Assembly: GCA_020445045.1 (NCBI GenBank)
Contig: JAGRHI010000058.1
Coordinates: 1-9,054, forward strand
Length of the DNA: 9,054 nucleotides
Source: Candidatus Competibacteraceae bacterium
Lineage (GTDB): Bacteria; Pseudomonadota; Gammaproteobacteria; Competibacterales; Competibacteraceae
Direction of reading: 5' to 3'
The notes beneath the pieces are model-generated. The model had not been told where the DNA came from, did no database searches, and saw nothing but the letters and a program-made list of their open reading frames with translations. Shown here piece by piece: positions 1 to 6,873 of the stretch. The position numbers and the translations under genes were made by a program. Every line of letters starts with the position of its first letter. The stretch's first letter is position 1.

Positions 1-503
1 GGCATTACAGCACAGGTGTATTCGCTCTCTTTTCAGGAAGACACCGTTTTGAAAACCGTGCCGCCCCCCCTTACAACGCCCTTCCTTATTTAGAGAACAA
101 GTATAGCTCTTTTATGACGCTGGCAAACCTTCACGCATGCCCGAATTGAGGGTGGTTGCTCGAACCCGGCGGTCTTGCCCGCCTGTCGCGGCCGACGGAT
201 GGGTCGAGCCGGGACACAAGGCTGGATTGTGGATGCGAGAAGTCTCCTTCGGTGTTTATACTGACGGAAGTCCGGCTTCAGTAAACATCCGGCTTCGGCA
301 AACCAATCCCTGCGTTGTTGGCCATCGTATCGAATCGGGAGATCTTACCATGCCTTTCAATGTCACCCATCTCCTTGAAATAGATTGTATTCCGCCCGCG
401 CAAATTGGATCCGGATCAAACGATTTTTGCGTATCCGGGATCGCTGAAGCAGGCGCGGCCGAAGGGTTTGATGGTGGCGCGGAGCGCTGAGTGGGGTTGC
501 TCG
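1..503. other. Upstream region of aroK without a convincing large gene
   Basis: No reading frame here resembles a protein I know. The stretch is less GC-rich than the genes, with a run of seven C at 64-70. The 9-base word TCCGGCTTC occurs twice (271-279 and 288-296), and a perfect 10-base palindrome GATCCGGATC lies at 408-417. Type IV pilus genes often sit before aroK in gammaproteobacteria, but no pilQ-like sequence is visible. A TATACT hexamer at 257-262 could be a -10 box, but no -35 box stands at the right distance, so I place no promoter. The only coding candidate is the small ORF at 350-490. Confidence 0.6.
350..490 (+). CDS. Possible 46-residue small protein or leader ORF upstream of aroK
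   Basis: I do not recognise this protein. The case for it is the start: GGGAGA at 337-342 puts a GGAG core 8 bases before ATG 350, a better ribosome binding site than aroK itself shows. It begins MPFNVTHLLEIDCIPP, has two cysteines (residues 13 and 27) and a Gly/Ala-rich C-terminal third, with no membrane segment or signal peptide. It stops at 488-490, 13 bases before the preferred aroK start, so it could be cotranscribed and translationally coupled to aroK. The same frame stays open upstream to 137, but that part has no good start signal. It may equally be a chance ORF in a high-GC leader. Confidence 0.3.
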   Translation: MPFNVTHLLEIDCIPPAQIGSGSNDFCVSGIAEAGAAEGFDGGAER

Positions 504-1049
504 GTGTCCGTCACCAAGGTCTCCGCCATCTCCCGTATGTTTCTGATTGGCCCGATGGGTGCTGGTAAGACCACCATCGGCCGCCGGTTGGCGCAGGTGT
601 TGAACCGCGAGTTCGTGGACAGCGATCAGGAAATCGAGCAGCGCGCCGGAGCCAGTATCCCGCTCATCTTTGAATTGGAAGGCGAGGCCGGTTTCCGTGC
701 CCGCGAAAAAGCGGTCATTGCCGAATTGACTCAGCGTTCCAACCTTGTCCTCGCCACCGGCGGTGGCGCCGTGCTCGACCCCGACAATCGCAATTGCCTG
801 CGCGAGCGCGGCTTCGTCATCTACCTGTGGGCCACGGTGGACGAACAGCTCCTGCGGACCCGCATGGACAGTAACCGCCCATTGTTGCAGACCGCCGATC
901 CCCGTGCTCGCCTGGCGCAGTTGTTCGAACAGCGCGATCCGCTCTATCGCGCCACCGCCGATCTGGTGATCCAGAGCGACGGCCAAGCGGTAAGAAAGGT
1001 GATGGGACGAATTCTCGGCGTCCTCAACCGCCAGGGCAGTCCGCGCTGA
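504..1049 (+). CDS. aroK: Shikimate kinase AroK
   Basis: Cytoplasmic enzyme that phosphorylates shikimate at the 3-hydroxyl with ATP, the fifth step of the chorismate pathway. Visible motifs, numbered from GTG 504: Walker A GPMGAGKTT (16-24); Asp41 in DSDQEI and Arg65 in the GFRAR segment, which bind shikimate; the GGG motif (86-88); the lid arginine in NRPLL (Arg125); and Arg144 in EQRDPLY. All expected catalytic residues are present. At 181 residues it is close to the usual 170-180. The start is uncertain: GTG 504 is preferred because it keeps the first beta strand before the P-loop whole. ATG 537 would begin inside that strand, while ATG 471 (GAAGGG at 461-466) would add 11 residues. aroB follows after 40 bp, so the two are probably one operon. 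Confidence 0.95.
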   Translation: MSVTKVSAISRMFLIGPMGAGKTTIGRRLAQVLNREFVDSDQEIEQRAGASIPLIFELEGEAGFRAREKAVIAELTQRSNLVLATGGGAVLDPDNRNCLRERGFVIYLWATVDEQLLRTRMDSNRPLLQTADPRARLAQLFEQRDPLYRATADLVIQSDGQAVRKVMGRILGVLNRQGSPR

Positions 1050-1089
1050 CCAATCCGCCGCTCCCGCTTGCTCCTGACAGGAACATCGT

Positions 1090-2166
1090 ATGAAAACCCT
1101 GCATGTCGAACTCGGTGACCGCCGCTATCCCATCCACATAGGTTCCGGCCTGCTCGGTCGGCCCGAGCTACTGTGCCCCCCTATTCCTGGTCGGCAGGTG
1201 CTGGTGGTCAGCAACACCACGGTCGCGCCACTCTATCTCGAACGGACCCGCGCCGCGCTGACCGGGTTGCGCCACGAAGCGGTGATCCTGCCCGACGGCG
1301 AGCAACATAAGACGCTGGTGGTGCTCAATGAGGTGTTTACCGCCCTATTGCGGCATCGCTTTGACCGCAATTGCACGATCGTGGCGCTCGGCGGCGGGGT
1401 GGTCGGTGATATGGCCGGTTTCGCGGCGGCTTGTTACCAGCGCGGTGTGCATTTCATCCAGATTCCCACCACGCTGTTGGCGCAGGTGGATTCCTCGGTG
1501 GGTGGCAAGACCGCGGTCAATCATCCGCTTGGCAAGAACATGATCGGTGCTTTTTACCAGCCGCGCTGTGTGCTGGCCGACACCGACACGCTCGCCACCC
1601 TGCCGGATCGCGAGCTGAGCGCCGGCTTGGCCGAGGTCATCAAGTATGGGCTGATCCGCGACTTGCCCTTCCTGGAATGGCTGGAGGCAAATCTGGATGC
1701 GCTGCTGGCGCGCGAAGCCAGCGCCCTGAGCGAAGCCATCGAACGTTCCTGCCGCAACAAAGCCGAGATCGTCGCCGCCGACGAGCGCGAAACCGGCGAG
1801 CGTGCCCTGCTCAACCTCGGCCATACCTTCGGCCACGCCATCGAGACCGGCGCTGGCTACGGTGTGTGGTTGCATGGCGAGGCGGTGGCGGTGGGGATGG
1901 CGCTGGCGGCCGATCTCTCGGCGCGGCTGGGCTGGCTGAGCGAGGAGCAGGTCGGGCGGATATTGGCGCTGCTGGAGCGTGCCCGCCTGCCGCTGACGCC
2001 GCCGCCGGACTTGACCGCCGACGATTTCTCGCGGCTGATGGCGGTGGACAAGAAAGTCCAGGACGGCCGCTTGCGGTTGATCCTGCTGCGCGGGCTGGGG
2101 CAGGGCGTCATCGCCGACGGCGTCGATCCGGTCCGCTTGCGGGAAACTCTGGAGGCGCGGCGCTAG
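1090..2166 (+). CDS. aroB: 3-Dehydroquinate synthase AroB
   Basis: Cytoplasmic NAD- and metal-dependent enzyme that cyclises DAHP to 3-dehydroquinate, the second step of the shikimate pathway. The 358-residue protein has the usual length and layout. The N-terminal NAD-binding half contains PDGEQHK (68-74), GGGVVGDMAGF (101-111), PTTLLAQVDSSVGGKT (126-141) and the loop HPLGKNMIGAFYQP. The C-terminal half contains AEVIKYG with Glu182, LNLGHTFGHAIE with His245, and LHGEAVAVGM with His262; these three are the expected metal ligands. AGGA at 1079-1082 lies 7 bases before the ATG. aroK is just upstream on the same strand. The 3' end faces the CBS-protein gene, with 18 bp between the two stop codons. 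Confidence 0.98.
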   Translation: MKTLHVELGDRRYPIHIGSGLLGRPELLCPPIPGRQVLVVSNTTVAPLYLERTRAALTGLRHEAVILPDGEQHKTLVVLNEVFTALLRHRFDRNCTIVALGGGVVGDMAGFAAACYQRGVHFIQIPTTLLAQVDSSVGGKTAVNHPLGKNMIGAFYQPRCVLADTDTLATLPDRELSAGLAEVIKYGLIRDLPFLEWLEANLDALLAREASALSEAIERSCRNKAEIVAADERETGERALLNLGHTFGHAIETGAGYGVWLHGEAVAVGMALAADLSARLGWLSEEQVGRILALLERARLPLTPPPDLTADDFSRLMAVDKKVQDGRLRLILLRGLGQGVIADGVDPVRLRETLEARR

Positions 2167-2180
2167 AGGGCCGCCGCGCC
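2154..2180. terminator. GC-rich stem-loop at the aroB / CBS-gene convergent junction
   Basis: A perfect 9-bp inverted repeat, GGCGCGGCG at 2154-2162 and CGCCGCGCC at 2172-2180, encloses a 9-base loop and spans the aroB stop codon. Neither strand has a T tract after it, so it does not meet the classic intrinsic-terminator pattern. It may still end or stabilise both converging transcripts. A chance structure in GC-rich sequence is possible. Confidence 0.35.
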
Positions 2181-2184
2181 GAAG

Positions 2185-2811
2185 TCAGGGTAGCGGGTCA
2201 ATGTTGGGAGGCGGATAGTCGATGCCGGCCCGCTCCAGTTGGGCGAAGGTGGTCGGTTGGTGCGCGGGATCGATGTCCAGCCCGAGCAGCAGACCGATTT
2301 GCGACATCGAGAAAATGCCACGTACCGCCGGCTTGCCGGTTGCGGGATCGGTATCCACCGCCATCGCGTGCTGGCGGTTCATCTGCCGCAGAGTGGAGAT
2401 GATGTCGCCTACTCGTGCGTTCCGCACATCGTCCATCAGCAGCACTTCCAACTTGGGTTTGAGAGTCATGATATCGGCGACCCGCAGGTCCTCCCAGTCG
2501 CCGCCTGCCTTGGCCAGGATGCGGCCCGGCTTTTGGCCCTCGATGTCGCGGCTGGTCACCAGCCCGACGATTCGGCCGTCGCCGTCGCGTACCAGCAACA
2601 TTCGTACCCCGCGCTTGACCATGATTTCCAGCGCCTTGCTGAGCGGTGTGTCCAGTTCGGTGGTGTAGGCGGTGACCTGGCTGAGGTCGGTCATGACCTG
2701 TACGGCCGGATCGTCGGCGGAGACGTGGTCGGGCAGATACTGTTTCGGTCGAAAATAACCGGCGCCGGTTTCCAGATGGTGAAATGGGAGCGGCTGGTAG
2801 CTAGGGGTCAT
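2185..2811 (-). CDS. CBS-domain-pair protein, putative nucleotide sensor
   Basis: A 208-residue soluble protein with an N-terminal segment of about 37 residues (HHLETGAGYFRP is prominent) followed by two CBS motifs. The first spans roughly 38-95 (MTDLSQVTAYTTELDTPLSKA through IVGLVTSRDIEG); the second spans about 108-178 (VADIMTLKPKLEVL through VRGIFSMSQIGLLLG). There is no catalytic or membrane domain, so it is a stand-alone Bateman module. Such pairs typically bind AMP, ATP or other adenosyl ligands and regulate a partner. The target here is unknown. The frame opens at 2937 and has a second ATG at 2826, but ATG 2811 is chosen because a strong GGAGG lies 8 bases before it. It is the last gene of the hemE-Nudix-CBS run, 83 bp after the Nudix stop, and may be cotranscribed with it. 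Confidence 0.85.
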   Translation of the reverse strand: MTPSYQPLPFHHLETGAGYFRPKQYLPDHVSADDPAVQVMTDLSQVTAYTTELDTPLSKALEIMVKRGVRMLLVRDGDGRIVGLVTSRDIEGQKPGRILAKAGGDWEDLRVADIMTLKPKLEVLLMDDVRNARVGDIISTLRQMNRQHAMAVDTDPATGKPAVRGIFSMSQIGLLLGLDIDPAHQPTTFAQLERAGIDYPPPNIDPLP

Positions 2812-2819
2812 CGGGGTGG

Positions 2820-2824
2820 CCTCC
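2820..2824 (-). promoter_or_regulatory. Ribosome binding site of the CBS-protein gene
   Basis: GGAGG on the minus strand lies 8 bases before ATG 2811. It overlaps the alternative ATG at 2826, which has no purine-rich site at a useful distance. This decides the start in favour of 2811. Confidence 0.7.
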
Positions 2825-2894
2825 ATGGAATTGCGCGGTTGCCTTTGAGGCGTTCTTTGAAAGTGGGTTGATTGGAAGACCGCCAATGCGGTGC

Positions 2895-3356
2895 TCAGCG
2901 GCGCCGGCCGGATCGAGCCATGACGCCGTCGGCCCATTCCAGGATCGCCCGCACGCGCGGCGTCAGCAAGTTCCAGGCCTCGGCGCGGTCGACCCAGCGG
3001 TATTCGTTATGCTCCGGCCGTCCCAACTCGGGATTGGGCATGAGTCTGACCTCGGTGCTCGCCGATTCGGCGATGTAGTAACGGGCCACCTTGCGGCCCT
3101 GATTGTAGGGATGGGTTTCCCGGTAAAGGTCGCCCCAACGGAACCGCAGTCCGGTCAGCGCGGTTTCCTCCTCGACCTCGCGGACCGCCGCTTGCAGCGG
3201 CGATTCGGCCACTTCCACCATCCCTTTTGGAAAGTCCCAGTAATTGTAGGCTCTTAGTAAAAGATAGTCGTAACGATCGGCATTCCAATGCACCACCACC
3301 ACGCCGGATGACAGGATCCGAACGCTGGTTGGCCTGGAACTCGGCGCCAAGGTCAT
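2895..3356 (-). CDS. Nudix hydrolase, likely bis(5'-nucleosyl)-tetraphosphatase-like
   Basis: A 153-residue single-domain Nudix protein, predicted to cleave a nucleoside diphosphate linked to another group, with Mg2+. The Nudix box starts at Gly45 (GMVEVAE) and continues with REVEEETAL (59-67). It matches GX5EX7REUXEEXGU except that the late glycine is Ala66. The layout YNYWDFPKG before the box and EHNEYRWVDRAEAWNLL near the end resembles the NUDT2/Ap4A hydrolase group, so Ap4A or a related dinucleotide is the best substrate guess; an RNA-cap or mutagenic-nucleotide role is not excluded. The ATG overlaps the hemE stop in an ATGA (3353-3356), which suggests translational coupling. No strong ribosome binding site precedes it. 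A short stem-loop (ACCGC/GCGGT, 2879-2892) follows the stop, with no T tract. Confidence 0.88.
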   Translation of the reverse strand: MTLAPSSRPTSVRILSSGVVVVHWNADRYDYLLLRAYNYWDFPKGMVEVAESPLQAAVREVEEETALTGLRFRWGDLYRETHPYNQGRKVARYYIAESASTEVRLMPNPELGRPEHNEYRWVDRAEAWNLLTPRVRAILEWADGVMARSGRRR

Positions 3357-4444
3357 CGCGCATTGCCCATGCCGGCGTGCGCGTGATAGGGGACGCTCAA
3401 CTGGTGCGTCGCCTCGACCAGCACCCGGACACGCTCTGGATCGACCCCTGGCTGGACGCCATGGCCGAGGTTGAAGATGTGGCCCGGTCCGGCGCCGTAA
3501 TCGGCCAGCACCTGGGCGGCTTGTTGGCGGATACATTCGGGAGCGGCGTACAAGGTAGCTGGGTCGAGGTTGCCCTGTAGCGCCACCCGCGCCCCGACCC
3601 GACGGCGGGCGTCGCTCAAATCCACGGTCCAGTCCACCCCCACCGCATCGCAGCCACTGGCGGCAATGTCTTCCAGCCAGGCACCGCCGCCCTTGGTGAA
3701 CAGAATGACGGGTACTGGTCGCTTCTCGGCTTCGCGAGTCAGGCCGGCGACGATGCGGCTCATGTAAGCCAGTGAAAATTCCCGGTAGGCGCGCGGGGCC
3801 AGGATACCGCCCCAGGTGTCGAATAGCATCACTGCCTGCGCGCCGGCGTCGATCTGAGCGTTAAGGTAAGTGGTCACCGCCCGGGAGGTTACGTCCAGCA
3901 GGCGGTGCAGCAGTTCCGGTTGGTCGTACAGCAGTCCTTTGATTCGGGCGTAGTCCTTGCTGGAGCCGCCCTCGACCATGTAGGTCGCCAGTGTCCACGG
4001 ACTGCCGGCAAAGCCGATCAGTGGCACTCGACCGGCCAGCTCGCGGCGAATCAATCGCACCGCGTTGATCACGTAGCGCAGATCGATTTCCGGGTCGGGC
4101 ACGCCCAAGCGGGCGATGTCGGCCGCCGCGCGCAGCGGTCGGGCGAACCGCGGGCCTTCTCCTTCGCTGAACGATAGCCCCAGCCCCATGGCGTCGGGTA
4201 TGGTCAGGATGTCGGAGAATAGAATCGCCGCGTCCAACGGAAACCGTTCCAATGGTTGCAGGGTGACTTCGCAGGCCAGCTCCGGGGTCTGGCACAGCGT
4301 CAGGAAGCTGCCGGCGCGAGCGCGGGTGGCTCGGTATTCCGGTAGATAGCGGCCCGCCTGGCGCATCAGCCAGACCGGGGTGCGGTCCACCGGCTGCCGT
4401 AGGAGGGCGCGCAGCAGGCGGTCGTTATGGAGCGAGGTGGTCAT
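3353..4444 (-). CDS. hemE: Uroporphyrinogen decarboxylase HemE
   Basis: Cytoplasmic homodimeric, cofactor-free enzyme that removes the four acetate carboxyls of uroporphyrinogen III to give coproporphyrinogen III in haem synthesis. Both family signatures are visible: LMRQAGRYLPEYR (26-38, with the substrate-binding arginines) and GFAGSPWTLATYMVEGG (144-160). The catalytic Asp78 is in LFSDIL, Tyr155 is present, and His328 is in FNLGHGV. It has 363 residues, against about 354 in E. coli, with a slightly longer C-terminal tail. The frame stays open to 4555, but ATG 4444 gives the family N-terminus (LHNDRLLRALLRQPVDRTPVW). No clear Shine-Dalgarno precedes it. It is first in the minus-strand run, and its TGA overlaps the Nudix start. 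Confidence 0.98.
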   Translation of the reverse strand: MTTSLHNDRLLRALLRQPVDRTPVWLMRQAGRYLPEYRATRARAGSFLTLCQTPELACEVTLQPLERFPLDAAILFSDILTIPDAMGLGLSFSEGEGPRFARPLRAAADIARLGVPDPEIDLRYVINAVRLIRRELAGRVPLIGFAGSPWTLATYMVEGGSSKDYARIKGLLYDQPELLHRLLDVTSRAVTTYLNAQIDAGAQAVMLFDTWGGILAPRAYREFSLAYMSRIVAGLTREAEKRPVPVILFTKGGGAWLEDIAASGCDAVGVDWTVDLSDARRRVGARVALQGNLDPATLYAAPECIRQQAAQVLADYGAGPGHIFNLGHGVQPGVDPERVRVLVEATHQLSVPYHAHAGMGNAR

Positions 4445-4728
4445 GCGTGGCGGAACGGCGGTCCAGGTTGAAGGTCGGAGGGGTCGGTTACCTGAGCATA
4501 AGGCCGTTCGACACCGCCCGCAGTTCCCGGTTACGTCTATTTTATAGTGTGCCAAGGTTCGGTGGTGGCGTCCATGCGTGACGCGGTTTGGAGACAGTCA
4601 GCGCGTGGGTGGTTATTGCCGGTGGAGTTGACGGCATTGTGGCGTTGTGGTTCGTGCTGACGCTGTTTTGATCCAAGCGCGATAAGATAGTGGCGGTTCT
4701 TCACTCATGGAATTCGGTCAAGGTACCC
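4445..4728. other. Divergent intergenic region between hemE and the histidine kinase
   Basis: This stretch must hold the promoters of both outward-facing genes, but neither is convincing by eye. On the minus strand TATAAAAT (4546-4539) is a good -10-like block about 95 bases before the hemE start, yet the sequence 16-18 bases upstream of it is not -35-like. On the plus strand TTGACG at 4628-4633 resembles a -35 box without a matching -10. No inverted repeats or recognised operator were seen. Confidence 0.4.
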
Positions 4729-5799
4729 ATGCAACGAGCGCCGCAAGGATTTTCCCGGACCCGAGAGCCCATGTCCGGCTTTCTGCCCGACTTTTGCGCC
4801 AACCCCACCGTCTTCCTGACCATCCTGCTGGCCGAGTTGTTCGCCTTGGTGTTGGCATTGAGCGAAGCCGACCGCCTGGACGACTTCTGGAATCGATTGG
4901 CGCTGGTTTCGCTGTTCGTGCAGTGGGTGGTACTGGGGGCCGCCGCCGCTTTGTGTTTGTGCCGGCGCTGGCTCAACCGGCTCGGGGTCACCGCCGCCAT
5001 CCTGGCCGTGCTCGGCCTGACGCAACTGGTCACCTTGAGCTTCTCGGTCCTCGGTTGGTGGTTTCTCGATCCGGGGCGGGAACCGAGTGGGTTCACCGCG
5101 CCGCCGGTCGGCCTGGTCGCCCGCAACCTCGCCATCGGCGGTATCGTTACCTTGCTGGCCTTGCGCTATTTTTATGTCCGCCATCAATGGCAGCGCAATG
5201 TCGAGGCCGAGGCTCGCTCCCGGCTGCGCGCCCTGCAAGCACGTATCCACCCGCACTTCCTGTTCAATACCCTCAACACCATCGCCGGTTTGATCCCCGC
5301 TCAACCGGAACAGGCGGAACAGGCGGTGCTCGATCTGGCCGACCTGCTGCGCTCGGCGCTGGCCCATCAGGAACGTATTACCTTGGGGGAGGAACTCGAA
5401 CTGACCCGGCGTTTTATCGCCATCGAGCGGTTGCGTCTCGGCGAGCGGTTGCAAGTGGAGTGGCATCTAGCCGACGAGTTGCCGCTGGCCGCCCCGGTGC
5501 CGGCACTGCTGCTGCAACCGTTGGTGGAAAACGCCATCCGCCACGGCATTCAGCGCTTGCCGGCGGGTGGCCGGCTGACCATTCGCATCGAGCGGCGCTC
5601 CAGCACCTTGCGCTTCAGCATCGCCAACCCTCGGGGAGCCGTGGACGGCGGGCAAACCGCTGGATCGGGTCAGCGCTTGGCTCAGGACAACATCCGTCAA
5701 CGCTTGTTGCTGGCTTTCGGCGCCGCCTGCCAGTTGGAGATCGTGGAGGCGCCCGACCGTTATCAGGTCGCGTTCTCGGTGCCGCTGAGTGAGAAGTGA
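4729..5799 (+). CDS. LytS/AlgZ-type membrane sensor histidine kinase
   Basis: A 356-residue inner-membrane kinase of the AlgZ/FimS (His_kinase-LytS) type. Four hydrophobic segments lie at about 28-46, 56-77, 86-112 and 127-149, followed by a short linker and the cytoplasmic kinase part. The phospho-acceptor motif IHPHFLFNTLNTIAGL (from 173) has His176 in the family position. The ATP-binding region contains LLQPLVENAIRHG (261-273, Asn268) and a glycine-rich segment starting at GSGQ (312) and ending NIRQRL; the second glycine pair seen in many relatives is not evident. It should phosphorylate a LytTR-type regulator such as AlgR, but none is adjacent: the next gene is on the opposite strand. ATG 4729 is chosen for AAGG 5 bases upstream; GTG 4690 and ATG 4771 are alternatives. 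The signal sensed is unknown. Confidence 0.88.
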   Translation: MQRAPQGFSRTREPMSGFLPDFCANPTVFLTILLAELFALVLALSEADRLDDFWNRLALVSLFVQWVVLGAAAALCLCRRWLNRLGVTAAILAVLGLTQLVTLSFSVLGWWFLDPGREPSGFTAPPVGLVARNLAIGGIVTLLALRYFYVRHQWQRNVEAEARSRLRALQARIHPHFLFNTLNTIAGLIPAQPEQAEQAVLDLADLLRSALAHQERITLGEELELTRRFIAIERLRLGERLQVEWHLADELPLAAPVPALLLQPLVENAIRHGIQRLPAGGRLTIRIERRSSTLRFSIANPRGAVDGGQTAGSGQRLAQDNIRQRLLLAFGAACQLEIVEAPDRYQVAFSVPLSEK

Positions 5800-5818
5800 G
5801 CGGCTTTCGGGCGCTCGC
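5796..5818. terminator. Stem-loop at the kinase / coiled-coil gene convergent junction
   Basis: GTGAGCG (5796-5802) pairs with CGCTCGC (5812-5818), 7 bp including one G-T wobble, around a 9-base loop. It covers the kinase stop codon and fills the 21-bp gap before the convergent stop codon at 5821. There is no T tract on either side, so termination here is only a suggestion. Confidence 0.3.
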
Positions 5819-5820
5819 GC

Positions 5821-6855
5821 CTAATCGGCTTCGGCCGGCGGCAGTTCGTCGCGGGTGAAACGGACCAGCGCACCGATCCGTTGCTCCTCCAGAGAGGCCA
5901 GTTCGATCAGGGCGATGGTTTCCCCCGGTTCCGGCGAGTCCGGGTCGAGCTTGACCCCGAGCCGGTTGAGCCGCAGGGTCAAGGGGTGGAGTTGCAGGTA
6001 GGTCTCCGGGTGGCCGAGCACTTGCCGCACTTGTTCCAGATAATCGTCCAGTGTGCCCAATTGCTTGCGGGCGACGATCGACTCACCCTCGATTTGAGAC
6101 AGCCGCTGCTCCAGTGTCGCCAGCCGGCGCTCGTCGGCATCGGTGGCGGACAGCAGCGGCCGCAGACCCCGCGCGTGTCCCCGCAGCGCGCGTAGTTGCG
6201 CTTGCAATTGCCGTCGCTGCTCGTCCAGGGTTCCGCGCCGTTCGCGCAATTCATTGATGCGTTCCAGCGCCCGTGAGGCCAAGAACATCAGCGTCCGCTG
6301 CCTCAGTTCCTTGCGTAGTTCGGATTCGCTGGTGGTGGGAAAGAATAACTGGTGGTCCGAGAAGCTGACCCGAATCTGGCGAACGTCGCGGACCAATAGA
6401 TCGCCTGCCAATGCCGCGCCGAAAGTTTCGGTTTCGCGCTTGACCATCAGCAGCAGGGCGAAACACTCTGGTTGCTGGTTCTCCTTGAAGTAGGCCCGCA
6501 CTCGTGAATCGAGGCCCAAGGTTGCTCGCAGGTTGTCCACCGTGGCGAAAAAGGCATTGACTCGTGGATCGGTGGCCCAAGCTGGGCCACCGAGCGTCAG
6601 CGCCGGTGGCAAATGTCGCAGCACGCCGTCGCAATGGTGTTGCCCAATTTCCACGGCATCCAGCAGTTTTTCGGCGTAGTCGCCCACCAGCCGGATGCGT
6701 GGCTCGCTGGCGTCCACCACCTGCTCGATGGAATCTCGCAGCAACGCCAGCCGCTCCTGACGCAGGCGATGTTCGGCCAAGTGGTGTTGGGCGAAAGCGG
6801 CGATGCCGCCGAGGGCGCTGTAAACCTCGTGTAGAAACCCTTGATCGTCCGTCAT
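5821..6855 (-). CDS. Unrecognised coiled-coil protein following an HNH nuclease gene
   Basis: I cannot name this 344-residue protein. It has no signal peptide or membrane segment and is rich in Leu, Arg and Glu. The N-terminal third (1-80) is mostly helical, with several histidines (HH at 24-25 and 73-74, H81). Residues 95-175 look like a mixed globular part ending in IRVSFSDHQLFFP. Residues 177-285 form a long heptad-rich helix, broken near 232-238 (RPLLSAT), that should be a coiled coil. The last 60 residues (RLNRLGVKLDP and onward) look globular, with an acidic end. The start is well supported: GAGAGG (6867-6862) lies 6 bases before the ATG. It follows the HNH gene by 18 bp and is almost certainly in the same transcript, with its binding site at the HNH stop. 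No nuclease or ATPase motif was found. Confidence 0.8.
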   Translation of the reverse strand: MTDDQGFLHEVYSALGGIAAFAQHHLAEHRLRQERLALLRDSIEQVVDASEPRIRLVGDYAEKLLDAVEIGQHHCDGVLRHLPPALTLGGPAWATDPRVNAFFATVDNLRATLGLDSRVRAYFKENQQPECFALLLMVKRETETFGAALAGDLLVRDVRQIRVSFSDHQLFFPTTSESELRKELRQRTLMFLASRALERINELRERRGTLDEQRRQLQAQLRALRGHARGLRPLLSATDADERRLATLEQRLSQIEGESIVARKQLGTLDDYLEQVRQVLGHPETYLQLHPLTLRLNRLGVKLDPDSPEPGETIALIELASLEEQRIGALVRFTRDELPPAEAD

Positions 6856-6873
6856 CGCGCACCTCTCGCGGGG

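Noticed and set aside
271..296. TCCGGCTTC direct repeat
   Set aside because: Only two copies of nine bases; too little for a CRISPR, iteron or regulatory array.
363..986. Long minus-strand ORF (207 codons) opposite aroK
   Set aside because: It lies antisense to a gene with full shikimate kinase motifs, and its protein resembles nothing; long antisense frames are expected at this GC content.
1431..2402. 323-codon plus-strand ORF overlapping aroB and the CBS gene
   Set aside because: Out of frame with aroB, rich in Ala, Arg and Gly in the manner of a shadow frame, and it crosses into the opposite-strand CBS gene.
4535..4555. TTGGCAC followed by TATAAAAT on the minus strand as a hemE promoter
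   Set aside because: The two boxes are only three bases apart, too close for sigma-70, and the GG-N10-GC spacing of sigma-54 is absent, so only a lone -10-like block remains.
4707..5792. 361-codon plus-strand ORF overlapping the histidine kinase
   Set aside because: A shifted frame of the kinase; the kinase frame alone has H-box, N-box and membrane segments.
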